A stretch of DNA of 57,576 nt, taken from Spirogloea muscicola. Its lineage: Eukaryota; Streptophyta; Zygnematophyceae; Spirogloeales; Spirogloeaceae. Where the stretch lies: contig WELB01000267.1 of the NCBI GenBank assembly GCA_009602725.1, forward strand, positions 47,646 to 105,221, written 5' to 3'. The notes below the pieces were generated by a model. The model was not told the origin of the DNA, did no database searches, and worked only from the letters and a program-made list of their open reading frames with translations. The position numbers and the translations under genes are program-made. Of this stretch, positions 42,001-52,245 are shown piece by piece (position 1 is the first letter of the stretch; the number at the start of each line of letters is the position of its first letter).

Positions 42001-42165
42001 GTGGGCGTGCCCCTCGTGGGCGTGCTCCGCAGCAGCCACTGCCGCAGCAGCTGGCCCTGCAGCAGCCGCTGCCCCAGCAGCCGACCGCTCTACCTCCCGA
42101 GGAGGGCTGGGCCGCGCACTGGAGGTGTGCGATACCATGCTGGCTGAAGGACACTGAGTGATCAA
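39034..42165 (-). CDS. Gag-protease-RT polyprotein of the LTR2 gypsy element (1043 residues, single frame)
   Basis: Gag, protease and RT share one open frame, so no gag-pol frameshift is needed. An alanine-rich N-terminus with a histidine-rich HEGHA repeat (47-63) precedes a coiled segment (75-130) and the capsid domain (about 150-320: [33 protein letters not shown]). The zinc knuckle is [14 protein letters not shown] (369-382). Residues 420-555 are an unidentified domain (see its own entry). The protease has [11 protein letters not shown] (D569). The RT has [17 protein letters not shown] and YLDD (918-921), and its connection domain ends at RTAFEGI and a stop at 39034, just where RNase H should begin. 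Because RNase H and most of integrase are lost, the copy is not autonomous, although the gag-PR-RT part looks intact. Start choice: ATG 42165 lies about 475 bases inside the LTR; other in-frame ATGs are possible. Confidence 0.9.
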   Translation of the reverse strand: MITQCPSASMVSHTSSARPSPPREVERSAAGAAAAAGPAAAAVAAAEHAHEGHAHEGHAHEGHVELGAGGQEGLSAGDLQRVALLTRDLAAAQSTTDPAQYRLLARICAEQRALLVRQRAEERRMQEVDASLHLMRKSSGNPEHGLARAHAPRQFSGHDDRGGLQPWLDEMDEWFVCSNTDAGARVRLAATYLSGEPREWWNTLRKSATPEESGGWDFFCSSLMSAYGDPHAELRARDELDALRMRGEGSEGFEPYVQRFRLLLSKLRSEPMRPIDQCQRFKAGLPSRFRNWVAVDSATAQPVTDFTKMVEHARKVLSTPDIAGPSKRPLLEAGGFDAERSKKRFDPRHGSNARPQGDFPKPRVEGAGCFKCGAKSHQLRDCPAAGPSRPRPQRPMGRDQGNSKGKRECLTPASARHLIQPDALELFDLAGIAGPSTNIPVVRSIPALLQGLEAGGPLFVWVAHNDLQEAADIYLSWPECRRPEEMLFFIVPQKRGVVDQAPLGMSLLCSHEAGHRLLRRSVDATRLRPYPTAVRVYVARTPFLGSVHGGHTMLFEGLVAAAPARILIDTGASVSFVKRDLVCSAGLQADGLPRVTLADGHPTAVLGLCKVPIRIQQYKAEVPCYAIALTVAFDVILGDDWLCATSACLDFKRHTCTVQRGARRFVLCKQLPCAPPLAAGASILLSAMQMKRLIHKSTVQMAFLVMVALKDESKPDLCVNAANSHGGVLDKLLEEFADVFPDSLPDGLPPHRGVAHTIPLEPGANPPFRPMYRLSPLEFREMQSQVEDLLAKGYIKPSQSPYGAPILFVKKKDGTLRMCIDYRALNKLTIKNRYPLPRIDDLFDWLAGATVFSSLDLASGYHQIRITPADVPKSAFRTPLGHFQFKVLSFGLTNAPATFQAVMSRVFGPLLYDFVLVYLDDILVFSKTPEDHVKHLRQVLQLLRENQLYAKRSKCTFKQPELTYLGHVVGKDGIRVDPKKTSVVRDWPVPQTVPQLRSFLGFANYFRKVLQGYGNLALPLTKPTRKDVPWDWSSECRTAFEGI
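40501..40908 (-). other. Unidentified domain between zinc knuckle and protease
   Basis: Residues 420-555 of the polyprotein: [57 protein letters not shown]. Related sequence occupies the same place in the + strand copies at 54360-54710 (GGPLVVWIPRNQ, VFFIVRCRRG, LSLLCRSTAGH) and, decayed, at 37080-37420. Conservation in separate copies implies a function. I do not recognise the family; the pattern faintly recalls SAM-binding methyltransferase-like folds, but no catalytic motif is certain. Confidence 0.7.
41970..42028 (-). repeat. 15-bp tandem repeat encoding HEGHA
   Basis: CCCCTCGTGGGCGTG occurs three times in a row on the + strand and gives a histidine-rich run near the gag N-terminus of the LTR2 element. 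Confidence 0.8.
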
Positions 42166-42628
42166 TTCAGGCTCCGACAGTCAGCAAATCACACACTCCA
42201 TACCGCAATACAGGACATCGCAAGACTGGTGCACCAGCGAGCGAGCAAGCAAGGCAGCGCGCAACTTCACACCTCAATCAGCAGGCAGGCAGACAGCCGC
42301 AGATATGACCAGGACCGAGGCACACGGTCACTGCTGGCCACACGACTGACCTTACCACATAAAGGCTGCAGGCTCAAGCCACACCTCAAGAGAAGCGAAC
42401 GCAGCAAGTGGTCCTCAAGGATCAGTCGGTCAATCTGGCATTGGTCGTTGCTGGCTCACTGCGCAAAGAGGGCTCCGCACCCGGCGCTTCCGCTGAGCCG
42501 CCTCACGGACCAACGTCTGGCAAGCACTTTATCTTTGACAGAAAAAGGTCAGGCCAGCACATCAGGGTGATCCTTGCATCATCAGCGGCGAGCACACTAA
42601 GTCACAAGCGCGATGGATGCAAGACCGC
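42166..42628 (-). other. Leader of the LTR2 element
   Basis: Non-coding sequence between primer-binding site and gag ATG. No conserved signal recognised. Confidence 0.5.
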
Positions 42629-42641
42629 CTCTGATACCAAA
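42629..42641 (-). other. Primer-binding site, initiator tRNA-Met type
   Basis: Minus-strand TTTGGTATCAGAG adjoins the LTR2 end (CCTTACA). Confidence 0.75.
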
Positions 42642-43186
42642 TGTAAGGAACCTCGCCCTACACACGCAGTTAGGGTGAGCAGTCCTTCTTGAGTTCGGCT
42701 GTAGGGGTTTAGGGACCAACCCACTACACAGGCAAAGCACTAGCGCATAGGCGCAGCGGAAGACAGGCCCCGTGGCGCCGCCGTCCGGCGGCGACTCCAC
42801 CTCCTGGGCGCAGGCCGGCGCAGCAGGCCCCGCAGCAAGGTGCGGCGGCGGCTGCGGCGGCGAGCAGCGGCAAGGCTGCTCCTGGGCTTCACCGGTTCGA
42901 ACTCCCTCGAGCCTCAGCCCCAAGGCTCTTCGTGCTTTCCTGTGCCACCCCCCCCTCCAGGGGTGTGAGCGGGTCGCCCCATGGCCTGCCAGACGGCGGG
43001 CCAAAGATCCTCCCTTGAGCGGGCGGATCCTGGCGAGGAGTATTTCTGGACGGGCTGGACCCGTCTCTGGGCGGGCCTCTTGACCGGCAAGCCAGCCCGC
43101 CACCTGGCGGGCCCACTTGTCCCACATAGCCGGTCATGTAATGCAAACAGAGCCATGTGGCTTAACCAAACGGCTGGTTCATTACA
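42642..43186 (-). repeat. LTR2, complete 5' LTR
   Basis: 545 bp, TGTAATGAACCAGCCG at 43186 to GGTTCCTTACA at 42642. It matches the + strand LTR2 at 43630-44176 along its length, including an 18-bp block TGGCCCGCC...GCGGGCCATGGGGCGACC. Confidence 0.8.
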
Positions 43187-43430
43187 CCTGCTGCTGCGCC
43201 TGCTGCTGCAGCCCGCCGCCATACGACGCTGCCGACTCGCTGCAAGGCGTCCGTGGCCGGCCCTTGGTGGGCTAGCTGCGGGCTGGTCCCCGAGAGGTGG
43301 AGACTTGCGCTGCGCGCCGAGGCACGAGGTGCTGCACAGTGTACAGATTTGTTCAAACTCGACCCCTGCGTCCGATCTCAATAAGAACTTGACCGCCTGA
43401 TTGCCTTTCTGCAGGGGTCGAGTCATGACA
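43187..43430 (+). repeat. LTR4 end fragment
   Basis: Matches the last 240 bases of LTR4 (34631-35393): GCAAGGCGTCCGTGGCCGG, GGGCTAGCTGCGGGCTGG, AATAAGAACTTGACCGCCTG, GGGTCGAGTCATGACA. No primer-binding site follows. Confidence 0.75.
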
Positions 43431-43629
43431 CCCTCACCCTGCTTTGTGCTAAGTGCACATTCTGATTGCTGGCAGTATAGTGCTTGGCACTAAGTGCGAT
43501 GAGGAATGTGGCTGTCGCCATCCTCATTCACCTCTAGGCCTTGGTCCCTGTTCAGTAGCAATTCGGTGTCACCTACTTCCAGTGGATGTCCTTGACACTC
43601 TGCAGCTATTAATCACGTGTTATCGCAGC
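43431..43629. other. Unassigned spacer
   Basis: 200 bp with no recognised feature between an LTR4 fragment and an LTR2. Confidence 0.4.
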
Positions 43630-44176
43630 TGTGATGAAACGGCAGTTTGGTTAATGCCACATGGCTCTGTTGGCATTACATGACCGGCTATTTGAGACAA
43701 GCGGGCCCGCCAGGTGGCTGGCTGGCTTGCCGGGCAAGTGGCCCGCCCAGAGGCGGGCCCCGCTCGTCCAGAAATATCCCTCGCTAGAATTTACCCGTTA
43801 AAGGAAGGATCTTTGGCCCGCCGCAAAGCGGGCCATGGGGCGACCCGCTCACACCCCTGGAGGGGGGATAGCACGGGAAAGCACGGAGAGCCTTGGGCCT
43901 GAGGCTCGACGGCAGTCCGAACCGGTGACGCTCAGGAGCAGCCTTGCCGCTGCTCGCCGCCGCAGCAGCCGCCGCACTCTGCTGCGGGGCCTGCTGCGCC
44001 GGCCTGCGCCGAGGAGGTGGAATCGCCGCCGGACGGCGGCGCCACAGGGCCTGTCTTCCGCTGCGCCAATGCGCTAGTGCTTTACCTGTGTAGTGGGTTG
44101 GTCCCTCAACCCCCCACAGCCGAACTCAAGGAGGACTGCTCACCCTGACTGCATATGTAGGGCGACATTCCTTACA
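43630..44176 (+). repeat. LTR2, complete, possibly solo
   Basis: Begins TGTGATGAAACGGC and ends GACATTCCTTACA; about 547 bp. No primer-binding site or LTR2 gag follows. Confidence 0.7.
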
Positions 44177-44680
44177 ACAGCTGTGGGCTGAGTAAGCTTG
44201 CGGAATCAGGCTTGGCAGCTATTGTCAACGCCCTCTGCAGCCACTGCTTGGTCAATCCCTCGCCAGAATTCCCCTCGTGATGATCACGTGTCATGCCATA
44301 CTTGGCGGGCATGGACAAGACCATGTGGGTCCCAGTGTCCTGCCCGAGTGGCCTGAAATGTTGCCCATATTGCTGGGTAGCGACAATTGGACTATCAGCC
44401 CAGCTAGGTGCTGAGTATCCCTGTGCACTCGTAGCAGGAAAGCTGCCGGCATTGACTGCCTGCAGCTGGCTAGTGCATCAGCGTACTCTGGGTGAGTGCT
44501 CGTCTTCGCCTTTGTATGTCAAAGGGTCGACTTATACCGGATGCTTTGGAACAGCATCTTTGCACTCTGCAACCAACAGCTGTTGTTGTAGACGTTACCT
44601 TCACACGCATCCAGCTTTGACTATGTATCTAAATTTGATGATTGGGTTATGAGTCTCCCTTTGATTCTTCAGTACGTGTG
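44177..44680. other. Unassigned sequence
   Basis: No family recognised; probably a degraded internal part of the element whose pol follows. Confidence 0.35.
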
Positions 44681-47467
44681 ATTGCCTCACCTGGTGCGGC
44701 TCTTGACAATCAGTAGCCAAAATAGTTGGATGTATTTCCTGAACTCCTCGGGACGGGTGCTTTCTCATCCGAAGTGGCTCAATGACGTCCGCCGCTCTGC
44801 CGCCGTACTGCCCTCTGTATCGACTGATTCCTCTCGAGTTTTGAGAGACGCAATCCCACGTGGCGGACTTGCTTGAAAACGGGCATAGTGAACCCCCTCA
44901 GTCGCCATATGCCGTCGTACTTCCCTCTGTATCGACTGATTACTCTCGAGTGTTGAGAGATGCAATCCCACGTGGCGGACTTGCTTGAATACGGGCATAG
45001 TGAACCCTCTCAGTCGCCATATGGTGCACCTATCCGCTTCCTCGTGAAGCACCGTGGTAGCCATCGGATGTACATCCAGCATCGAGCTCTAACCAAGCTC
45101 ATTGTCAAAAACCGATGGCCTTTGCCTGGCATTGATGATCTCTTTGATAGCTACGACACGCAAGTGCGATTTGCTCTCTGGATTTGTGAGAGATTACACC
45201 AACTTTGTACCACGCCTAAGGGCAGTTCCAAAATTGGCTTGTTGTGCGCCGCTCGGACACCTCCAGCCCCGTGTCAGGCGATGACAGTGATAGTCATTGG
45301 ACCCATTGTATGACTCTGTGCTGGTATCTTAGATGACATACCGGTTCTCGCACCTGCAGCTAGTGCTGACTTTGCGATGTGAGATTTAAGTTATATGCCA
45401 AGTGTGTGTCACCACTAGGAGGGCGTATTGTGGGCAAAGACGGAATTCGCGTCGACCCCACGAGTAGTAGACAATCATGTTGCATCTGTCTGCAGAGACT
45501 GACGCAAAGGACTGGCTAGTTGCCACGGAATGTGCCGCATCCTTTCAAGGATACGCACAGTATGCCCGTTCCTGTCAGGATTTCTTCAAGGACACGGAAG
45601 TATGATATCTCCTCTTACGAAGCTTACTCGTAAGGACGTGACCTGGGGTGGACATCCCACCCATGCCCGCGGACATTCGAGGAAATTTATAACGAGTTCT
45701 AGTATCCCCACGTGTTTTGGACCTTGCCTCGAGAAGGCGCTCATTGTAGTCATGTGTATAATGACGCCTCTTTGATCGGCGTTTGCCGTTATCTTGCAGA
45801 AGATTCACCCCGCAGCGTTCGAGATTCGCCTGCTCAGTCCTGCCGGGCGCATCTCAATCTGGGGAAAGCAAGAGCTCCGTGTGTGGCGATGCTATCTCGC
45901 GGGTGCTGAAATCACGGTTGTAAGGGGCTATCGCCAGTCGACCTTTATCGAACACAGCAGCAATTGAACAGGGTCAAGCTTGGTGAGCTAGTAGTACGGC
46001 TCTATTCCAAGACATTGGATGTACCACCCTGAACGCTGATCAATGCTGCGGACCTGGTGGCCGCAACTTTGTAGGGGCTGCTGTGGCGCCTATCTTGTGT
46101 GACACAGGGGCTCAGACCGGACGTGCGGCCTGCCCGGTGGGGCCGCTCGGCAGTGCAACACCAACCTGCAACACCAACCTCTCTGGGTTGTATGTGCGGA
46201 TTCGTGACGGGTATGACACAGACCCCTGGTTTGCACTTGCAACGACACCACGCACATTAGCATGTGACTACGGCTTCTGGTGGCGAGGTGACGCTTTTGT
46301 GGTGCCCAACTGCAATGCCTTGCGCACTAAAATATTGCAACAAGAGACGCATGAGCCTCTGTACAGCGGTCACCTGTGTATTGAAAAGCCAAGAAAAGCT
46401 ATCAAGCTTCTCTTGTAGTGGCCGGGCTTGTAAGTCCATGTCGTAGAGTATTTGTAAGGACTTGCACACCACCTGCCAGCGTAGTACGGCACGCTCTCCC
46501 AGGCCTGCCAAGTTGCTGGCATCTCTGTGGACCAGTATGGAAATTGCACTCAGTACCCGAGCGAATCGTCTGACCGCGATCCTCGCTTCACGGGTCACTC
46601 CTGGAAGAATTGTGCAGGCTTATTGGCACAAGCAATCCATGTCCAAAGCTTTCCACCCACTATCAGACGGTCAGACTGTGCGGTTGAAGCGATTTGGCAG
46701 ACAGGCACTTTGTGAACCTCAGTCAGGCTGACTGGGACGAGTACCTTGCTCCAGCGAGTACGCTGTGATCGACGCCTTTAATGACTCCCAAAATCACACC
46801 CGTCTTCCTGAATGTCAGCATCCCCAATCACCTTTGCAGGTGGAGGCCGGAGCGCATTCGGGCCGCAGTGAGCTTTACCGGTGACTTCCTGGAAGCTCAG
46901 TGGAGGGCTAAACAATACTTGACAATTGCTCACAACTGGCAGGAGCAGTGAGTCTCAAGAATGTGTCCTTCGACGAGGGTGCCCAAGTGCTATTGAGCAC
47001 TAAGCACCTAGCCTTGCGGGCTATGGATATGCACAAGTTGCTGCCCAGGTGGGTTGGACCCTTTCGCTTCATGCGCCTGGTCGGCAGGGTCGCATATGAG
47101 CTTGATACACCGGTACAATGGCAACTCCATGTGTCTAAGCTCGAGACATACCACACGGATGGCCGTGTCCAACCGGCCCCCCCCTCCCCTCGTCCTTGAC
47201 AACGAGGACGAGTATCAAGTGGAGGAGATTTTGTCACTCCGGGCCATTCTCCGTGCGCGTGGTAAGTCCCGTAGGTAACTTATCAGGTGCTAGGTTTTGC
47301 GTCTAAGCACAGTACAGGAGATCTTGCGATCAATTTTGCCAGTTGTCCTTCCCTCGTCCGAAAGTATCTGATAGGAGGCCTTGCCCCTTCTCTCCGTCGT
47401 CCAGTATCTACTCCTGCAGTTGCTCCCTTCTTGTTCCCGAGGACGTGAACGTCTAAGTGGAAGATAT
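44681..47467 (+). pseudogene. Heavily decayed LTR1 gypsy pol ending at its 3' LTR
   Basis: Traces in order: a duplicated RT leader (44810-45010), RT remnant (45010-45150: SPYGAPIRFL, RALTKLIVKNRWPLPGIDDLF), RNase H remnants near 45760 and 45860, integrase zinc-finger part (46170-46420: GLYVRIRDGYDTDPWF, WWRGDAFVVPNCNALR), integrase core (46560-46720: SDRDPRFTGHSW), the GPF segment (46960-47140: LSTKHLALRAMD, RWVGPFRFMRLVG) and the start of a chromodomain (47205-47275). Stops and frameshifts are frequent and the YLDD region is missing. The purine tract AAGTGGAAGATA (47456-47467) precedes the LTR. Confidence 0.8.
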
Positions 47468-47622
47468 GTAACGTTCCCTTCGTTTGAGAGTGCCAACGGT
47501 GCCGGTAACCTTACATAATTTATCGTATGTACCGTTTGGAGGCCCAAACGGTACCAGTAGCTTTGCTCCACTGTATGTAGCTAAGTACGTCCCGAGGCCC
47601 CGGTTTTGGACTGCACGTGCTC
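47468..47622 (+). repeat. LTR1, start of the 3' LTR of the decayed element
   Basis: TGTAACGTTCCCTTCGTTTG after a polypurine tract. It breaks off at GCACGTGCTC where another LTR start (TGTAACGTCCCCCC) occurs at 47623. Confidence 0.7.
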
Positions 47623-48063
47623 TGTAACGTCCCCCCTGTTTGGGAGAATCAAATGGTCCCGGTAAACGGCTTCACGCGCGCTTCATGCGCGCTTCACGCG
47701 CGCTTCATGCGCGCTCCACGCGCGTCACGCGCCAGTCACGCGCGGCACGCGCCAGTTCCCAGGACTCGTGTACCTTTCGTCAGGCTCGCACCACGCGAGC
47801 CCGCACCTTGCGCGTCACGCGCCAGTCGTATCCCCATTGTGCGGATCCGCTCCTTCGGGGGCCGGACCTTGGGGCTACCCTCGTCATACCCTCGGGGGAG
47901 GGGTGGCAGGTGCAACGCTATAAGTAGTGGGCCGAGGCCAGACTCTTCAGTCGGACCAATGACGCCCAGAGAGAGGGCATAGCCCTGCTTGCCTGTTGCC
48001 GCAGCCGCCGCCCCAGCCCTGCTGCTGCCGTCTGCTGCCCCAGCGCGTCGCCGCAGCTCGTCG

Positions 48064-48068
48064 CTGCG
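48064..48068. other. Target-site duplication (left) of the solo LTR1
   Basis: CTGCG here is repeated exactly at 48963-48967, immediately outside both ends of the LTR at 48069-48962. Confidence 0.85.
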
Positions 48069-48962
48069 TGTGACATCTCTGCTCTAATCACAAAGTTAGA
48101 GTCAGAATGTCCTGGTTTGGATTCGTGCATAGGGTGTTTTGGAGACAACCCTCATACAGGAGAACGCCAACGCACATACGCGCACAGAGCGCAGCGGAAG
48201 TCTTACCCTGAGGCACCGCCCTAGAGCGGTGACTCTACCAATAGACTTACAGAGAGTCGGCAGGGCCCGCAGCGATGAGCTGCGGCGACGGGCTGGCAGC
48301 AACCGGCAGCAGCAGAGCTGTGGCGGCGGCGGCAGCAGCAGGCAGCAGCGGGGCTGGCTAGGCAGCACCAGGGCTGTGTCTCTCTCGGGCGTTGGCCGAC
48401 TCCGGAGTCTGACCAAGGCCCACTACTTATAGCGGTTCTCCTGCCACCCCTCCCCTGAGGGTGTGACGAGGGTCGGCCCCAAGGCCCTCCCTTGGAGGGG
48501 CGGGCCTGACAAGGGGACACGACAAACACAACAGGCTGGCACACAGGGCCAGTGGCCTTTAGCACGAGTCCAAGGGACTAGCGCCAAGAGGCCGGCGCGC
48601 GAGTCCAAGGGACTGGCGCGCTGGACAGTGACTAGCGCCAAGGAGGTGGCGCGCCAGGCCAATAGCCTGGCTCACGGGGTCAAGGGACTGAGGCCATGCA
48701 GCCTTGAGGACTGGAGAGCTGGTCAATCCGGTCGGCCCGCGGGGCGCCGGCCTGAGGGAGAGCTGACCCACCCGGCCGGCCTGCAGGGCGTGAGCCCGAG
48801 GCGTGCCGACAGGGTACGGAGCCCGGGACCCTCGAACCGTACTTAGCTACACGGAGTGCAGCCAAGCTACCCGCACCGTTTGGGACTCCAAACGGTGGAT
48901 ACGTTACGCTCGTGTAAGATTATCGCGCGCCGTTGGCACCTTCAAACGGCGGAAACGTTACA
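48069..48962 (-). repeat. Solo LTR1 with intact 5-bp duplication
   Basis: 894 bp, TGTAACGTTTCCGCCG at 48962 to GCAGAGATGTCACA at 48069, flanked by CTGCG on both sides. It is the product of recombination between the two LTRs of one element, inserted inside an older LTR1 on the other strand. Confidence 0.9.
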
Positions 48963-49347
48963 CTGCGGATATCGCCGGCTCTCCGTAATTGCTATGGTTG
49001 CGCCCATCTTGGCACAGCTACTAAACCAGACCCTCGGTAGAGTCGCCGCCTTCTGGCGGCGCCTCAGGGTAAGCTGCCGCTGCCGCCGCCGCCACAGCTC
49101 TGCTGCTGCCGTCTGCTGCCAGCCCGTCGCCGCAGCTCATCGCTGCGGGCCCTGCCGGCTCTCCGTAAGTCTGTTGGTAGAGTCATCGCCCTAGGGCGGT
49201 GCCTCAGGGTTAGACTTCCGCTGCGCTCTGTGCGCATATGTGCGTTGGCATTCTCCTGTAGGAGGGTTGTCTCCAAAACACCCTATGCTCGAATCCAAGC
49301 CAGGACACCCTGACTCTAACCGTGTGATTAGATGCAGAGAAGTCACA

Positions 49348-49654
49348 CGTGAGGCCCGCCTTACGCAATGGACCTTGGAGCCACGCGCACACAATTCGGT
49401 TTGTTTCCGCGTCTTGTCCAGCTATTTTGGACAGGACTCGGGCTTCCGTGGACTGTTGTCATCTGCCCTCACCCCCTCTGGGATGACTGCTTCTTTGCTT
49501 TTGAAGGAGGGTTGCACGAGGAAGCACCCAAATTGAGACGAGACCCGAAGAAGCCTCGGCCTCTTTCTTCAACCAGGCAGAGGCACAGCCCTGCTGCTGC
49601 CTGCATCATGGCCGGTCACAGATGATCTCGGTGGCATGCTCAGTCACCCGGAAG
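49348..49654. other. Unassigned sequence
   Basis: No recognised coding or repeat signature, between an LTR1 end and a LINE fragment. It may be decayed LINE. Confidence 0.35.
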
Positions 49655-49981
49655 GGAACAACAGGCCGTCGATGTGCACGGGGCTTTCGGGTCTCAAAGG
49701 CTATACCTCTGGGCCCGGCTTGCAGGACGCGCTGTGTCACGCAGGCAGGTGAGCAGACCGAGTTCCACGCCGCTGGGTTGCTAGCTCAGGTCTTCTGCAT
49801 GCGCCTGTCCACCTAATTCCAGAGGTCCAAGGCCCACGCCTGGCAGCTGCGTGCTCGCCGTGACCTAGCTGCAGCCTCTGGCTTTCGTCGAGGGGATTGC
49901 ATTCCGGCTGCTAGTCTTCACAATTCGCGGCTCCTTACCAGAGGCTTCTAAGTGATTCTCACTGAGGGAGCTTGGAGAAGT
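49655..49981 (+). mobile_element. Decayed LINE fragment (C-terminal coding end)
   Basis: VDVHGAFGSQRLYLWARLAG (49670 onward), AGLLAQVFCMRLS, RARRDLAAASGFRRGD and RLLTRGF with stop near 49951 match the end of the LINE protein. Frame changes are present. The hairpin tail is not seen because an LTR5 follows at 49982. Confidence 0.75.
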
Positions 49982-50785
49982 TGTAACATTCCCAAGGTCG
50001 TGAGCGCCAAACAGTGTTGTTGACTCTTAGAGGTCTTCTGGCCGTTAGCCCGTGCCGGACGGTACGGACCGCCCTGGCACTCGTGCTGTTGTCGTTCCGT
50101 CCAGGCTCGTCGGGTGGCCTCGCATGCTCCCGTCATGCTCTGCCCGACATGCTCAGCGGCATGCGTGGGCCCGGACGCTCCAGGCGGCATGTTCGGCCGC
50201 GGCCATGCTCGGCTACGCCCGGCCTCGGCCATGCCTGGCGGCAAGGCGCCTGCCGCGGCCATGGTTGGCGCCATGGCGCCTGCTGGAGAAAGCTCATGGT
50301 TCCCTCGTTGAGCAAGCTCGTCGCGGGCGAGCCTTGGGGCGCGACCCCCATGCACCCTGGAGGGGGGGTGGCAAGGAGAAGCACTACAGCAAGGAGTAGA
50401 GAGACCCGACCCGAGGCCGGGGCTCAGTAAAGCTTTAGAGAGAGGCGCAGCCCTGCGGCTGCCTGCTGTAGATCGCTGCCTCGCGCAGCTCATTGCCGGC
50501 TCGCTTGGAGACCTTGGCAGCGTCCCGCTGGAGGCAAGTCCGCAGCGCGTGCCCGGGAGGAAGAGCTGCTGCCTAGCGGCAGCACTACAGGGCAAGTCTT
50601 CCGCATTGGCGAAGTGCCTCCTCGTGGCGGGTGGTTGTCCCGCATTCAGCTCTAACCTGCCTGTTAGGGAGCGAACTACAGAAACGGCTTGTCTTGCTAC
50701 ATCTGGTGACTGCTCATTTGTGTCGATCTGACTAGGACAGCTGACTTGGCTTGACACGTGGCTTCCTAGGCTGGGTCATACACAT
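49982..50785 (+). repeat. LTR5, probable complete LTR
   Basis: Begins TGTAACATTCCCAAGG and probably ends GGGTCATACACA, with the following TTTGGGGGTGATTG in the place of a primer-binding site. The interior has many GGCATG and CATGCTC words and a GCGGCAGC...ACTACAGGGCAAGTCTTCCGC block resembling LTR4. The end is inferred from layout. Confidence 0.5.
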
Positions 50786-51400
50786 TTGGGGGTGATTGAA
50801 GCTAAGAATGGAGGACCACTTCTCTTCATTTTCCCTCTCTCTCTCGACGACAACGACAACAGCAACAAGAACAACAACATCGACCGCTCATCCAATGCGG
50901 ACGACAACAACAACATTGACCGCTCATCAAATGCGGACGACAACAACATCGGAGCGACTACAAGGGCCCAGGCCCACACGCGACGCCGACCGTCAGAAGA
51001 CCGTTCGAGACGCAACGAGGGAAGCCAATCTGAAGGCACCTCAAGCACCCACAAGACCGTGAAGTTGGGCGCTACAGAAGCGGTGGCGGGACGCTCGTGG
51101 AGTGGACGGCTGACGATAACCATCTCACGGTGGAGTCGGCCACTGCGACAGGTGACGGCCCACGACAGCCGGCCATCCAGCCAACCAGCGTAGCCAACGG
51201 CCGGACTTGGCCTATCAGGCAGCGCTGGGATCTATGCCGCGCCCGGCCCAAGTCGAGGCAGTCCGCTTTGCAAGTCTTACCCTCTTGCCACGAGCCACGC
51301 CTGCGCCAACGCCGCGCCATAGAAGCGTAAAGCCTAGGGCAGGAGCCGCAGCAGCTAGTGAACCTTCGCACGGACCCGCTACGCGACTGTGAGAAGTCGT
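50786..51400 (+). pseudogene. Possible internal region of the LTR5 element
   Basis: A low-complexity frame (50786-51193) is rich in Asn, Asp and Arg and contains a near-perfect 39-bp tandem duplication (50872-50947; NNNIDRSSNADD twice). No gag, protease or other known domain is recognisable; coding status is uncertain. Confidence 0.3.
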
Positions 51401-51689
51401 GGTGATTCTGTGGTGAGCAGCCTTGTGTTTTGTGCTACGTATTGCAAGCTTTACACTAGTTTGAGCACTAGTTCTCAGATTGCATCAATCAAGGCTGTGT
51501 GTGCATTGAGGCCTAGTAGCATCATCATCGATTGGTGACCACTGAGCTTGCACAAGTCATCATCTTGTGGACAAGGGATTGCACATTTGCTTGTGTGCAT
51601 GCTCTCCACTCAGTGGACAGTCCAACGGCCTCTTAAGCTAAAGGTTCTGACTTGGACAGTTCTGTACTCCCTACTTATGTTGTGAGACT
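51401..51689. other. Unassigned AT-richer stretch
   Basis: No gene or repeat recognised. Confidence 0.4.
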
Positions 51690-52183
51690 TTCTAGAAGTC
51701 TCAATGTTGGCCTCTCATCGGACTGTTCTCTTCTTTCAGCCTGGCCAACTGGATCGACAATTCCTTCCGGTTCGTAATGTGTGGAGTCTGGCACGTCATT
51801 GCTTGTCGTTATCTATACTAATCGACGCCATTGTGCCATCGACGCCCTCTCGCATGACAGGCTTCTGGCCCCTTAGGACCTTGTCACATTTTCTCGAGCC
51901 CTGGCTGTTCCGCAGCCATTGGCCGCTTTATTGCCTCTATTGCCTCCGGCGGCATGTCCGGCCTCGGTCGCTTCCAGCTGCATGTCACGCCTCTGGCGCC
52001 CTCGACGCCATGCCAGCCTTCTTTGCTCTTATGTGGCATGCCCGGCCTTTACTACGCTCAAACGGCATGGCACCTGTCAAAACAGCCTGTCAATTCGTCA
52101 GGCACGCTCCTCGAGGTACGGCCCTTAGCCCAATATCCTCACATCTGAGAGAGGGGGGTGACTAGAGATGAAGTAGCTTTCCC
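51690..52183 (+). repeat. Decayed LTR5-like sequence
   Basis: GGCGGCATGTCCGGCCTCGG, GGCATGCCCGGCC and GTCAGGCACGCTCC words between 51945 and 52115 resemble LTR5 and the 32985-33219 fragment. Ends not defined. Confidence 0.35.
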
Positions 52184-52245
52184 AAGGGATCGAGGGCTGC
52201 GAACAGCCAGCCCGAAGAGATTGACAAGGTCCGAATGGGCCAAAA
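52184..52245 (-). mobile_element. LINE-like 3' tail remnant
   Basis: GAGGGCTGCGAACAGCCAGCCCGAA then GACAAGGTCCGAA parallels 6600-6645 and the tail at 56060-56095. Confidence 0.4.

Larger units (their letters stand above)
47623..49347 (+). repeat. LTR1 host sequence interrupted by a solo LTR1
   Basis: Left part 47623-48068 has an array of ACGCGCGCTTC words (47670-47830) and TATAAGTAGTGGGCC near 47920. Right part 48963-49347 resumes at CTGCGGATATCGCCGGC and ends at AGAAGTCACA. Within the right part a second run of the GCCGCCGCCACAGC block (49076-49160) shows that two LTR copies have been joined. Confidence 0.65.

Noticed and set aside
43630-44176. Second inversion between the two LTR2 copies (42642-43186 and 43630-44176)
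   Set aside because: They are in inverted orientation, but I found no swapped or matching 5-bp flanks, so the evidence used for the LTR3 inversion is missing.
50133-50757. Long overlapping frames in LTR5
   Set aside because: Composed of GGCATG/CATGCTC repeats; no domain and it lies inside a probable LTR.
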